Assembly: GCA_023213315.1 (NCBI GenBank)
Contig: JAKCPI010025046.1
Location: forward strand, 47,543-111,542
Length of the DNA stretch: 64,000 bases
From: Euborellia annulipes
Lineage: Eukaryota > Arthropoda > Insecta > Dermaptera > Anisolabididae
Direction of reading: 5' to 3'
This document shows positions 53,730 to 64,000 of this stretch, piece by piece; positions within the stretch are counted from its first letter, which is position 1; each line of letters opens with the position of its first letter. A program made the position numbers and the translations under genes. A model generated the notes under the pieces. It was not told where the DNA came from, searched no databases, and saw only the letters and a list, made by a program, of their open reading frames with translations.

Positions 53730-53887
53730 AAAAAAAAGAAAAAAAAAAAAATAAATATGTAAGTATCATTTATTTGGCAATATTCTCTGACTGCTTGATT
53801 AATTTTTTTTCTCGTTCAATTTTTATAATTCTTCCAAAAAAAAAAAATTTACTTAAAAGTTGTTAAATTATTATTTTTTAAAAAATA

Positions 53888-54235
53888 ATTTTTCTTAGAA
53901 AAGAGGGGAGGGCGCCTGGCGATAATCAGAGTAGAGGGGTGGGGGAACCAGCCGCCCACGACCCTCCCCTCCTTTGGCTAAACTAAGACTTCGAAATAAT
54001 TAAGATTGGAAATGATTAAAAATTTTGATAATTCAATTGTCTATAACTCGGAAACGGCGCATCCAATTCGCATCGGATTTTTTGTAATTAGTTTAGAATT
54101 TCCTAGAGAATATTCACATGGAACTAAAATTGAATAATTATGAAAATATTTTTTCTTTAATCTAACCATCCGTTCAACCAATCAAATGATAGTAAAAAGG
54201 ATCATCGTTCTATATTCTCTGAATTTTTTTCCCTT
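53888..54235 (+). repeat. Family F interspersed repeat, copy 1
   Basis: Contains AACTCGGAAACGGCGCATCC, GCATCGGATTTTTTGTAATT and TAGTTTAGAATTTCCTAGAG. The same text in inverted orientation is at about 62940-63430. Non-coding. Confidence 0.75.
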
Positions 54236-54361
54236 TTATCTGTATATAAAATTTTCAAAAAGTTTTTTTTTTTTTTTTTCATTTCTCTTTATTAGCAATC
54301 TCCGCACTCCCAATTTTTATTAAATAAACGAATATTATATAAAATTTAAATAAATACCTTA

Positions 54362-54589
54362 GGGGTTGTCCACATATTACGTAACGCGTTAGGGGAGGAA
54401 GAGGCATGGTGGTAACTAGGGGGGTGCCGGGGAGGGCATGCCCCCCCCCAGAAAGCTCCCTGCTCCAAGAAAAATTGAGAAAATATGCGGCTTTCCAGGC
54501 CCTCCGGAGAATAGCTGGTCCCATGCCCCCCCCCCCTCCAGAGAGGATGGCTGGTCCTTCCACCAGCCAAATTCTCTAGTTACGCCCAT
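54362..54589. mobile_element. TIR element, ATGGGCGTAACTAG type, copy 2, beside a MITE end
   Basis: 54362-54405 is the left end of the 5518-type MITE (GGGGTTGTCCACATATTACG). The second copy of the 52059 element (54406-54589) follows directly, ending CTAGTTACGCCCAT. Its left terminus is degraded (ATGGTGGTAACTAG). Confidence 0.7.
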
Positions 54590-54640
54590 GCCCACCAACG
54601 AAAAACACATAGTCTTGTTAAATATTATAAAATAGATATC
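54590..54640 (+). mobile_element. SINE family C, 3' end
   Basis: CCCACCAACGAAAAACACAT then AGTCTTGTTAAATATTATAA: the tail of family C without head. Confidence 0.65.
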
Positions 54641-55140
54641 AGAAATACGATTAAAGTTTTTCTTTTACCATAAATTCTAAAACGAATTATCTTAGCTCGT
54701 TTAATTCTGTGATATTCTTTTTTTCGGTCAGCCATAGATTTAAACGAGATAAATTCAGCATCGTCAATAATTTAATCTATTATCTTAAGCATTTTATTTA
54801 TGAAATTCTTCAAATATTTACATTCCGTATGATTTATTCAATAAATACATTATTCGAAATTTTAAGACGAAACAAACATGATCATGATATTAGCTAATTT
54901 GTCCAACATGTTATGATCCCTACTATATTGGTCTGATATTAAAATTTTGACTTTAAAAATAATTTTTATGTTAGTTCTAGGACAAAAATACTTTGGATTT
55001 TCAAGAGTGTTAAGCAAGCGGTGTGAGTCAACTACATCTTTATAATGTAAAGGTGCTTTATTGATTTCAATTACAATGGTGAATAAATCAGTAGCGTAGA
55101 GTGGACGACACCTTTTCAAGTGCTTTTGGTATATGCACAC
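54641..55140. other. AT-rich stretch
   Basis: No gene recognised; the short frames are chance. Confidence 0.55.
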
Positions 55141-55570
55141 CTCTCTCCCTCTCTCTCGTCTGTTCTGTTTCCCCCTTTTCACCTACCCACCCTATCTGAA
55201 GCCGTTATAGAACAATTCCAGAGTCTAATCCGGCGGCGCTCGCCTAACGAGCGAGTTAATCTCCTCCTCGGGTCGTGATTCCACCCACATTAACATATGA
55301 TATATGAAAGATTCCCTGTCCCTCGACTATGAGATCTTATTAGTTGAAGGTGTTTAATAAGGAAATGTGTTGCCGAGTAAATCCTGCGATATAGCCGTAA
55401 CGAGCCGCCACAAGGATAAGACCCAACTTTATTACAACGAGGAAAAATTCTCATCTAGATTATTTGCATAAACTGCGTCCCTCCCCCACTACCTCTTCGC
55501 CAGAATATTGCCGGCCGCCCTAAGATAGTGCCCGCTAATAATTATAATCTTTACAAATTAAGAACTTTTA
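55141..55570. other. Low-copy GC-richer island, candidate regulatory DNA
   Basis: Not related to any repeat seen here. It carries an octamer-like TATTTGCATAAA (55461), a Hox/Cdx-like ACTTTATTAC (55426) and CTAATAATTATAATC near 55533. The motifs are short and prove nothing alone, but the island is the most enhancer-like in the window. Confidence 0.35.
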
Positions 55571-56585
55571 ATAACGCGCTTTTTTTCTCTCTCTCTACTC
55601 GCATTTGAAGATTGCTGCTGAAATAATTAGTCTTAGAAAAAAAAAAAGTAAAAAAGTTGAGAGTAAATATTTAATGTTATCAGTGGCGCCATATGGCCGA
55701 GATGGTAAAAGGACTATTCATCATCACCCAGAATGATTATCGCCTCCCCAGGTGCCTCATTTCTTCTTATTAATACTACTAGTAGTATTTCAATAAAAAA
55801 TAATTCTTTCCTTATTAATACTAATCATAAAACATTTCCGAAATGAGAAATTCCATCGCATAAAAAAATTTATAGGAGAAAAAAATAAAATAAATTTTAA
55901 GCTTTCAGAAAACAGTTTAGAGATGCTAATAAATATTACCCCTTTACGGCCTTATTCCTGCCAAAGGCCCCGGTACTGGAAGTGCTGTCTCTGAGTATCT
56001 TTCCATTACTAAAATGTAACCTATTCGGAAAATATTAGCTTTCAGAAAACTCTTGCCCATTTTCTTGGGCATTCTTTCAAGATATTTCGCCCAAATCACA
56101 GAAGATGCTTTTCAAAAGAAACGCTTCTCATGTCGTTTTATAATTTTGAAAAACACTCCACAATTGTATGGATGGTTTGCTTTAGGCTTTCCAAAATATT
56201 TGCCTCTAAATTATTTTAATGTGAAAAGCAGTTGCTGACTTTTTTTTGCACTATCTTAATTATAATATAATATAATTCCTGATTTTTGGCACTTAACGAA
56301 TTTTGAACATGTAAATATAATCCCGAAAATATTTCGTTTGAAAAAGCAAGAATGATAAATATACGTACATAAAAACCTATAACACTAGGATTTTAACATC
56401 ATTATTTTAAAATGATAATTTTATAAATTATTTGTCAACGCCAGCAATACGGTAATATCTTAAAAAAAAAAACTGTTTTTTCGTACTTGTTAAATATGAA
56501 GTATACATAGAGAATGGAGGTGGTGATGGGTGGAGATGTCATCAATTCCATACTCTAGATAAATCATTTATAGGGCTTTAGATAT
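55571..56585. other. AT-rich stretch with one moderate block
   Basis: 55935-56240 is somewhat GC-richer and contains a 61-codon plus-strand frame (56053-56238) with no recognised domain. GCTTTCAGAAAAC occurs twice (55900 and 56038). Confidence 0.4.
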
Positions 56586-56880
56586 GAACGTTTAAGCCTG
56601 CGCCCTTCTCTCTCATTTGCGCCCTTCTACCTCCCATTTGGTGACAAATGGAATGAAGATTTGATCCGTCTGCATCGTCGCCGATGTCGCCGTTCCTGTC
56701 GTCGCGGTCGTCTCTCTCTCTCTCTCTTTGCCTTTGGGCGGCGGAAGTTCACAAAACCAGTCATTAATTTCCTCTTTGCCCGAACGCCCTTCTCTGCCTG
56801 CCTCAACACTAACAACACTCATCCTCTCCTCTCTCTACATATACATTATTATGTACCCTCGGTTTGTTAAATAAACATAT
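56586..56880. other. Low-copy GC-richer island with CT tract
   Basis: CATCGTCGCCGATGTCGCCG-type text and a CT run near 56710-56727. Open frames on both strands overlap and are arginine- or serine-rich by composition only. Confidence 0.3.
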
Positions 56881-57438
56881 TCACCTGCCCATTACCATAA
56901 ATTTCAAGGTCATGGCAAATGATTTTTTTAAACAACAAGATGATAAGATGTGTCCGTAGTTCTAAGTTAGACTTGATGAAAATCTCTAAGATTAAATAAA
57001 TTTTATTTGATCTTAAATTATATATCATTATTTTGATCAGAGCAGCACTATAGATGGATTAAAGGGGGTTTTATATTTCCAAAAAGTTTTTTTTTTTTTT
57101 TTTTAATGTAGAATACTGGTATATATAGGTTTTGTTCTTATAATTGTTGAGTAATTTAATTTTATTTGATGAATAAATTCTGAATTGATTATGAAATCAG
57201 AGAGACCTTCCAAACCAAACATAGAGATTTTTGGTTATTAAATTTAAAGAAACGAATTTTTTGCTCTCTATTTGATAATCTTTAATTGCTCTCTGCGTCT
57301 GTGTATGAATGCGCGCCTTTGCTAGCGGCTGGCTGCAATCCTTTCGCTATGACGTCACTCAATAATGAACAAACTCAGTTGACAGCAACGGTCATTTGAA
57401 TTTATCAATTAATATAAATGTTGTCTCTTTTTTACTTT
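56881..57438. other. AT-rich stretch with a CRE-like site
   Basis: A perfect palindrome TGACGTCA is at 57350-57357 within a small GC-richer patch (57300-57385). The rest is AT-rich. Confidence 0.4.
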
Positions 57439-57442
57439 CTCT

Positions 57443-57583
57443 TTTTTTTTAACACTCACACTTTTTTCCCATTCACACACACATACACCCAGTCTTTTCG
57501 GCAACTTAGGCCTTATAAGACTTTTTAAACGATATCCATTATTATGGAAATATATATATTAAGGTGCAGGCATTCTTATTTAA
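57443..57583 (-). mobile_element. SINE family A, 3' part
   Basis: Reverse copy: T-run, ACACTCACACTTTTTTCCCA, the 3' domain (CGGCAACTTAGGCCTTATAA), and the end of the body (GCAGGCATTCTTATTTAAG). It abuts the first bases of a family X copy (TTTTTTACTTTCTCTT at 57427). Confidence 0.8.
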
Positions 57584-57589
57584 GTCTGG

Positions 57590-57800
57590 GGCGGGGGGGG
57601 GGGGGGGGCCTCGCCCCCACCTAGTTACTCTACTGTGCCAAATGTTGCACCTCAAAGTTTAATTAAAATATAAAAAAGTAATTTATATATAAGTAATAAT
57701 AAAAATAATGTATGATAAATATGTATATGTAATACTAATGGGATAAGCCGGTTAATCCAAGGACCAGTTGATCCGAGGCCGGATAAGAGGGGGTTATACT
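57590..57800. mobile_element. Two transposon end fragments
   Basis: 57587-57625 is a G/C-run hAT-like end. 57735-57800 ends GATAAGAGGGGGTTATACTG, the right end of a pogo-like MITE without a visible left end. Confidence 0.4.
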
Positions 57801-58384
57801 GTATTTTTATTAAAACATGTGACTTTTCCACAAAATTTTCTGCATTTGAATTACTGTATGATTTCATTTTACGGCGAGTAAGATAATAAAAACAATTATC
57901 TTTGTATTTTAAAATTTATACACTTGAAGAGGATTGAACATAGTTAATAAATTATGGAAATTTTTTTTATTTATTTATTATAAAATAGATATAAGAAAAA
58001 AGTATATAGTTTTTCTTTTATCATAAATTCGAAAACTTAATATCTTACGTATTTTATTTACGAAATCCTCCAAATATTTACACTCCGGTGGATTCCCTCA
58101 TTCTCTCTCTTTCACTTCCCCTTTCTGTGTTTGTGTTACTTTAAAAATACATAAAGACAATTCGAGTCGGTTTAATAAAAATGTCCGAAGGGCCGAAGGC
58201 TGTCGCACCTGCAGGGCATTCGTATTTCATGTGGACAACAAGAATTCCCTTGAGAGCAGCCTAGAATTAACACACCTGATGAATAAAAGAGGCACACGCC
58301 TAATCCAAGTAACCGACAACCCATGAAAATAAACAATCTTTACTAATTATTAAAATTTCATAGTGCGGAATTAAGGGAACTCAA
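57801..58384. other. AT-rich stretch, small low-copy patch
   Basis: 58150-58325 is GC-richer and unrecognised; otherwise AT-rich. Confidence 0.45.
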
Positions 58385-59935
58385 TCTTTTTACTTTCTCT
58401 TGCCTATGTATATTATATCTTTATATATATAATTCTTCTGTACGTGTGTATGTGACTGAACTCCTCCTAAACGACTGAACCGATTTAGATGAAATTTTCT
58501 GTGTATGTTTGTGAGAATCCCGGACAGGTTTTGTTTCACAAATAACAATAAGTTCATGGGTAATTAACCGTTAAAATAAGAAAAAAATAAAAATTAGGAG
58601 AAATAGTTGCCATGGTAACAAAATATAAATATTTACCCATGTTTGATTTTTTTTTTTATTTATTTACATTTTGAATTGTAAAATATCGGCGTAAATTTTT
58701 TGTCTCTGTACCGGGAGAGTCCCGGAAAGGATATGATTCACAAAAATCTTAAGTTTATGAATAATTAACCGTTAAAATAATCTATATATATATAATTCTT
58801 CTGGTACGTGTGTATGTGACTGAACTCCTCCTAAACGACTGAACCAATTATGATGAAATTTTCTGTGTATGTTTGTGAGAGTCCCGGACAGGTTTTGTTT
58901 CACAAATAACAATAAGTTAATGAGTAATTAACCGTTAAAATAAGAAAAAAATAAAAATTAGGAGAAATAGTTGCCTTGGCAACAAAATATAAATATTTAC
59001 CCATGTTTACGATTTTTTTTTTATTTATTTACATTTTGAATTGTAAAATATCGGCGTAAATTTTTGTCTCTGTACCGGGAGAGTCCCGGAAAGGATATGA
59101 TTCACAAAAATCTTAAGTTTATGAATAATTAACCGTTAAAATAATCTATATATTATAAAAATGAATTGGGAAAAATGTTTGTATGTACCAGTGAAGGCGA
59201 GCAAGGGGGTCCAGGGGCGCAGCCCCGCAGGCGTAAAGCCCCGCCGAAGGCGGGGCTTTGCGTCTAGTATGTAATATATATATAGAGAGAAAGTATTGGA
59301 TTCATGTCAAAAATTCGATGTCGAGATTTTGATGGATCTTCACGTTTTGAGGTCCCCTGAATCCAAAAAAGTGGTTTTCGCGACATGGTCTGTCTGTCTG
59401 TTGTGTGTCTGTCTGTCTGTCTGTGTGTTGTCTGTGAACAAAATATCTCAAGAACGAAAAGAGCTAGGAGGTTGAAATTTTATATTTAAGTTAGGCACCC
59501 TCATGGGACGTGACACGAAGCTTTTGAACAAAATCGACCAAATAGTACTAGTACTTTACTGATGCACTTTTTCAGTTTTTTTCGATTTTCTCTAAATTTG
59601 CTCCAACGATTTTTTTTTAAATTCAAAAATCAATTATTTTTTAGATTCTCAATAAAATGTATATTCTCATTTTGTCATTGAAATCTTCTGAAGACCACTT
59701 TACTCTTGTACTCCATAGAAAAGATAGGAGAAATGGTTGCCATGGTAACAAAATATAAATATTTTGCCATATTTATAAATTGAACATCTTGAAAATCGAA
59801 TGTACCGTACTGTCGGAAACTAAATACATGTGACACAAAAAATCTGGTGTGAAAGCACAGAACACAACTTTCGATTACCGAAGGTAAGAGAAAGTTGTGT
59901 GCTGTGCGCCAGTCACACTAGATTTTTTTTTAGGT
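58385..59935 (+). mobile_element. Family X repeat, copy 13, split by Helitron-like DNA
   Basis: Start TTTTTACTTTCTCTTGCCTA at 58389. Interrupted from about 58425 to 59274, then resumes TATGTAATATATATATAGAG and runs to the terminal hairpin (59841-59925). Close in sequence to copy 11. Confidence 0.85.
58425..59274 (+). mobile_element. Helitron-like element with internal tandem duplication
   Basis: Two near-identical units of about 360 bp start at about 58427 and 58787 (TATATATAATTCTTCTG; CTCCTCCTAAACGACTGAAC). A third start (CTATATATTATAAAAATGAA, 59147) leads to the 3' end. That end has a GC hairpin AAGCCCCGCC/GGCGGGGCTT (59238-59262), then TGCGTCTAGT. A 3' hairpin just before CTAG and the lack of TIRs fit Helitron-type elements. 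No Rep/helicase gene. Confidence 0.7.
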
Positions 59936-60277
59936 TCTTTCTTAATTTTTGAAAAATTATTATACAGTGGTGCAACCATAATATTGGGAGGAGGGAAATG
60001 AGATAAATTTCTTTTTGCTTCTGGATGATTGGAGTTATGAATTTCTTGAAGTTTGGCATAATGGACGTTTTGTGATATTTTTTGCCATGAGAAAAATTAA
60101 TATCTCCTAGTGGACATAAATAAAATCAATAAAAAAATAAATAAATAAATAAAATCAATAAACAAAATCTATCTTAAAGGATGCATTCATTTGCATTTCA
60201 TTTTGAAATTTCAACACTTGCTCAAACAAAACATCCGAATGACACTCTGCTTTTATAAATAGCCTAAGGGTCCAATA
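59936..60277. other. AT-rich stretch
   Basis: AATAAATAAATAAA run near 60137. Nothing else recognised. Confidence 0.55.
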
Positions 60278-60278
60278 C

Positions 60279-60514
60279 AGTAGAGTCTTGTTATCCAGCC
60301 TAAGCGGGACTAGCCCTATGCTAGATTCTGAAAATCCCAGATTACCCGAAACATTTAATATAATGCAAAATTTAAAATTTATCTCTTGAAAAAATCTGTA
60401 ATGAGACTTTGTTTTCTTAAATTAGCCCATTTTTTGATGGAATAACCCGAAGAACCATGCCGGATTAGCCGGTATGCCTAAGTATCAAAGTGCGGATTAG
60501 CAAGACTACTGTAC
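60279..60514. mobile_element. pogo/Tigger-like MITE
   Basis: Ends CAGTAGAGTCTTGTTATCC and GGATTAGCAAGACTACTG with TA on both sides. 236 bp, non-coding, with several GATTA/TAATC-type motifs. Confidence 0.75.
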
Positions 60515-60636
60515 TAACATTGTAAGTCAAAAAATTCTACTTTTTTTAAAGAGAATTGACTAATATTAGTAATATTGTATAAATAATCTAATGACTAATA
60601 CACAAATACGAATTCCAGGTGAAAATGAAAAGCTTT

Positions 60637-61435
60637 AAAAAAAATCTGGCGTGACTGGCGCACAACACACAACTTTCTCTTACCCTTCAGTAAGAGAAAG
60701 TTGTGCACCGTGCTGGCCACACCAGATTTTTTGTGTCGAGATATATTTAGTTTCCCATAGCACCTTAGTTTCAAACTTGACCACGCGAATCATAGATGGC
60801 GCTGAGCTACGAATTCTACCACATCAGTAAAGTGTACTTCAAACAATTTTCACGAAAAATTTCACTGATATACTTTTTAAAGAGAATTAAAAAAATTGTT
60901 GATATATAAATTTTAATCAAAATCGTTGCAGTGAATTTTGAGAAAATCGCAAAAAACTGAAAAAGTACACCAGTAAAGTGTACTTCAAAAACGTTTTGCA
61001 CGAAAAATTTCACTAATATATTTTTTAAAAGAGCATCTAAAAAGAAAAATAGTTGATTTATGAATTTTAAACAAAATTGTTGGAGCAGATTTGGAAAAAT
61101 CAAAAAACTGAAAAAGTACATCAATAAAGTACTAGTACTTTTTGCCCGATTTTGTTTAAAAGCTTATTATTTTTTCGAGTTCAGGGGGGGGGGTACCTAA
61201 CTTAAATATAAAATTTCAATCTCGTAGCTCATCACCTTCATGGTTAAAAATGTCCCACACACACACACACACACACAGACCAATTTGCGGGACCCCTTTT
61301 TTTGGACTCAGAGGACCTCAAAACATGAATATCCATCAAAATCTGGACATCGAATTTTTGACATGATCGCAATACTTTCTCTCTATAGGCCTATATAGGC
61401 CTATTTCATATTTAGGGTAAGAGAAAGTAAAAAAA
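60637..61435 (-). mobile_element. Family X repeat, copy 14, longest form
   Basis: The terminal hairpin at 60643-60730 is well paired. An internal segment is duplicated: CAGTAAAGTGTACTTCAAA at about 60824 and 60971, each followed by GCACGAAAAATTTCACT-type text. A (CA)n tract is at 61257-61276; the end is GTAAGAGAAAGTAAAAA. Confidence 0.85.
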
Positions 61436-62268
61436 AAATAAAAGAAAATCAGAGAACTTTGAACCCATAGTCATAAGGAACAAGTAGGTAACGTCAATGA
61501 GGGTGAGTGAGTAGCGGACTTCTTAAGCCCCGGGTGGCGGGGCATCGCCTCCCAAAAGGGTTTGCGATGAGTTGCGAGCCCTACGGGGCTCGCCTTTAGC
61601 CCTTCATAGGGCCCATAATTCATAAAACGTTATGTCCTGTCCTTTCTTCCAAAAAATAAAATAAAAAAAAAAATAAAAACAATACGTTTATGCGCTCGTT
61701 CATTCGCGTAAAGCCTTAATGAAATGTCTCGTTTATAAAGCCTTCACTTCCCTTCCACCCAGCACAAGTGAATATCTTGCACAAGCCTCTCTTTGGGAGT
61801 AAGTTGAAAGAGCCTCAGGCAAGTTTTTCAATGATCAATGGATGTAGAGGAGTCGCCTGTCGGTTAATATTCCCTTGATCAATGGATCGCACCAAATGAC
61901 AAATCGAGATGGGCGCATAATTGCCTTGCCTACGCCCCCACATACACATATAGCATCAGTTCATTATTCATTCTTTGAGAGAGGGAAACAATCTTCACAT
62001 GTCTATAAAGATAGAGAGAGGGAGAAGACATTCTTATTGTTTATCTTTGATCAATCATCTGCCAGAGGCCATCAGATAAAGCAGAATGTCTTAGGGCAGG
62101 GTTCTTTGAGTCCGATTCGTTCATTCAATTTAATTTTTTTTTTCTAAGGTGAAATATTCTTTTTCTCTTTGACTTAAACTTAACGAAAGTAATGAAAGCA
62201 ATATATAATAATTAGGTCTAAAATTTCAAAATTGAGATCAATTAAAAAAAGTGTTCTATCATCTGAAT
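61436..62268. other. Low-copy region with GC hairpins at 61.5 kb
   Basis: 61530-61625 is very GC-rich with a hairpin GCGAGCCC-TACG-GGGCTCGC (61576-61595) and CCCGGGTGGCGGGGC. 61680-62110 is a low-copy island with a 90-codon frame that I do not recognise. Confidence 0.4.
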
Positions 62269-62590
62269 CAGGGGTGGCCAACAGCTTGCCGAGAGTCATG
62301 ACAAGCTAGGCCAAATGATCATAAATAGGCCTAGTAATTGGAGTTTTTTATAGCTGTAAAATGATTTGGAAGGCAAGAAGGAAATATTCTCGAAGAAAAT
62401 TAATTTACTAAAAAATTTTAATCAAGCTTTCAGTTCTGGTTTGAACCATCCCGTAGCTTCTTTAACTCTATGCTGTTTTGAATTACTTTCAAATTATTAA
62501 CAACGTTTCACAACAACTACACACTTAAAGAAATAAATGAGCGGAGCTAAGAATTAGATAAGAAAAAATTTTACTATCTTTAACAATGCC
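62269..62590. other. AT-rich stretch, hAT-like left end
   Basis: CAGGGGTGGCCAACAGCTTG near 62270 resembles the left terminus of hAT elements. No partner found. Confidence 0.35.
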
Positions 62591-62595
62591 AACAA

Positions 62596-62782
62596 GGAGC
62601 CCTCGGGACTTGGTGTAGTAATTAGCGTGGTGGCTATTTGTACCAAGGGTCGCGGGTTTGCATTCCGTCTCATGCGACAATTTATTTAAATTGGGCTGGC
62701 TATCAGTCCAGTTGAAATAAATAGTGATGGGGTCTAAATGCCCTTCGTGGCCGAAAAAAACCTCAATGAAATAAAAAAAAAT
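62596..62782 (+). mobile_element. SINE family B, copy 2, full length
   Basis: Head TTGGTGTAGTAATTAGCGTG (box A) and GGGTTTGCATTCC (box B). Body with AATTGGGCTGGCTATCAGTC. The 3' domain TAAATGCCCTTCGTGGCCGA is followed by AAAAAACCTC and an A-rich tail. Confidence 0.85.
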
Positions 62783-62939
62783 ACCAATAAGACATATGGA
62801 ACTTTTTTCATTCTAAAATTTCAAGTAAATAAAGAATCCGTGTACAAAATTTCGATATCTCGTATAGTTTTTAATGGATCGAGGAATTTCAGTATCAAAC
62901 CTTTATAACGAAACTATTGGAGCTAGATGGCTAGAAATT

Positions 62940-63430
62940 TTATATTGAGTTAGGGAAAGATTCAGAGCATAGACTATATAGTTCGATGATATTTTTTACT
63001 CTTATCTAATTGAGGCATTTTAGTTTTTTTCTAAACCCTTTAGTGCTCTAATACAACGAATTGGATTTAGGACGCTTGAAATTTTATATACAGGTAGAGA
63101 ATATTGATCATATGAGTTGAACAGATGAAGAGATATAATAAAAATATTTTTTTAAATATTCAATTTTAGTCTCATGTCAATATTCTCTAAGAAATTCTAA
63201 ACTCATTACAAAAAATCCGATGCAAATTGGTTAAGCGGTTTCGGAGTTATATATTATTGAAGTTTCAAAGTTTTATTTCTTTTCTATAATATAAATTAAT
63301 TCGAGGTCTTAATTTAACCAAAGGAGGGGAGGCGCGTCGGTGAAAGGGCCCCCTTCCTCTCTGATTTTTGCTGTTGAGCGAAGTCGCCTCACTGCCAATT
63401 CCCCTCATTTCTAAGAATTGTTTTTTTAAT
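62940..63430 (-). repeat. Family F interspersed repeat, copy 2
   Basis: Reverse-orientation counterpart of 53888-54235 (AAATTCTAAACTCATTACAA, AAAATCCGATGCAAATTGG, CCAAAGGAGGGGAGG). It extends further on one side. Confidence 0.7.
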
Positions 63431-63572
63431 TGATTAATAATAATTTAACACCGTTTAAATTTTTTTCCCCACAGAAGAATTATAAAAAAACGAAAGAAAA
63501 AAATTTAATATTAATCAATCAGACAGACATTATTGCAAAGTATCTCTCAATAAAATAAATAACTGTTATATA

Positions 63573-63672
63573 GACCGTTTATTTTTGAAAGTGGTATCAG
63601 CATATCTTTTAATTTGTGAAAATAATCGTTTAAACAAAATAGGCCAAAAGGTTAAAATGGTTTAAATAGAAA
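63573..63672. mobile_element. Left end of the 21.4-kb type MITE
   Basis: GACCGTTTATTTTTGAAAGT then GGTATCAG matches the TIR at 21393. The rest is lost or replaced. Confidence 0.55.
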
Positions 63673-63940
63673 CAGTGGCGGATAAAGAGGTGTTTCTGGG
63701 GGGGGGGGGGGGTAATCTGAAGTGACTGGTCGGAAAGCATACACTTTTTTCTTAATTTCGGTATTTTAAAGGCGCATTCTGTACTTGTTTGCCAGAATAT
63801 AAATATAAATCAAATTTTTAAGTATTAATTTTTAAAATTTTACATTAAATATACATTTTTTTTCGAAAAAAAGTATTTTTTTCAAATCTCAGGAGGGGGT
63901 CATTACTCCCTTTACCCCCCCCCCCCTGTATCCGCCCTTG
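63673..63940. mobile_element. hAT-like MITE containing a decayed family X end
   Basis: Ends CAGTGGCGGATA and TATCCGCCCTTG; 8-bp flanks AATAGAAA/AATCGAAA match 7 of 8. Inside, AATCTGAAGTGACTGGTCGG to TACTTGTTTGCCAGAA is a decayed family X hairpin. Confidence 0.75.
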
Positions 63941-64000
63941 AATCGAAATGCCTGGACCCCCAATAGATATAGACTAATTATTAACGATTATCGTAAAGTT
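63941..64000 (+). mobile_element. SINE family A, partial, cut by window end
   Basis: AATGCCTGGACCCCCAATAG, then TAACGATTATCGTAAAGTT: the body of family A. It continues beyond the window. Confidence 0.8.

Noticed and set aside
53548..53866. Poly-proline and poly-glycine proteins
   Set aside because: Translations of the G-run only.
60816..61124. 102-codon hydrophobic open frame
   Set aside because: Lies wholly inside family X copy 14; Phe/Leu richness comes from A/T-run translation.

Overview
This window is intergenic or intronic DNA from an invertebrate animal. It is AT-rich, has no recognisable host exon, and is packed with nested mobile elements. tRNA-headed SINEs, RTE-like LINE pieces, hAT, Tc1/mariner and piggyBac elements, Helitron-like DNA, abundant (GA)n/(CT)n and AAT microsatellites and Penelope-type hammerhead ribozymes fit an arthropod, perhaps a crustacean. 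The sequence alone cannot fix the species.

Layout. 0-4.3 kb: a hammerhead-bearing inverted element, a 1.1-kb foldback transposon, a decaying tandem array, then a copy of a long recurrent repeat (here called family X) split by a SINE. 5-8 kb: hAT-like and other MITEs, a LINE 3' end. 8.5-15 kb: low-copy GC-richer islands, two X copies, a long SINE (family E), a second ribozyme element, a 5S-rRNA-like SINE. 15.6-19.1 kb: an RTE-like LINE inserted in a SINE, a perfect 115-bp palindrome, a 99-bp minisatellite with three-unit periodicity. 20-31.4 kb: MITEs, a TTAA-flanked element split by SINE E, two large palindromes with a ribozyme in each arm, a broken piggyBac transposon. 32-49 kb: X copies, a composite hAT with four nested repeats, a Tc1-like MITE inside X, more ribozyme loci. 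49-64 kb: further X copies, SINEs, a Helitron-like insertion, MITEs.

Genes. The only protein-coding remnants are transposon genes: an RTE-like reverse transcriptase (15.7-17.5 kb, frameshifted), a LINE C-terminus (7.76-7.94 kb) and a piggyBac transposase relic (30.4-31.2 kb). The many short open frames elsewhere look like chance.

Main observation. At least eight loci carry a minimal hammerhead self-cleaving ribozyme motif (CUGARGA, a hairpin, then GAAACGUY). Most lie in compact elements with inverted flanking arms and a related 3' tail. Such stem-III-minimal hammerheads are known from Penelope-like retroelements. The short inverted layout, the lack of any reverse transcriptase nearby, and one copy with a clean 13-bp target duplication inside a SINE suggest a small non-autonomous ribozyme-bearing family. 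A second theme is a 3' hairpin domain shared by SINE families with different heads (tRNA and 5S).
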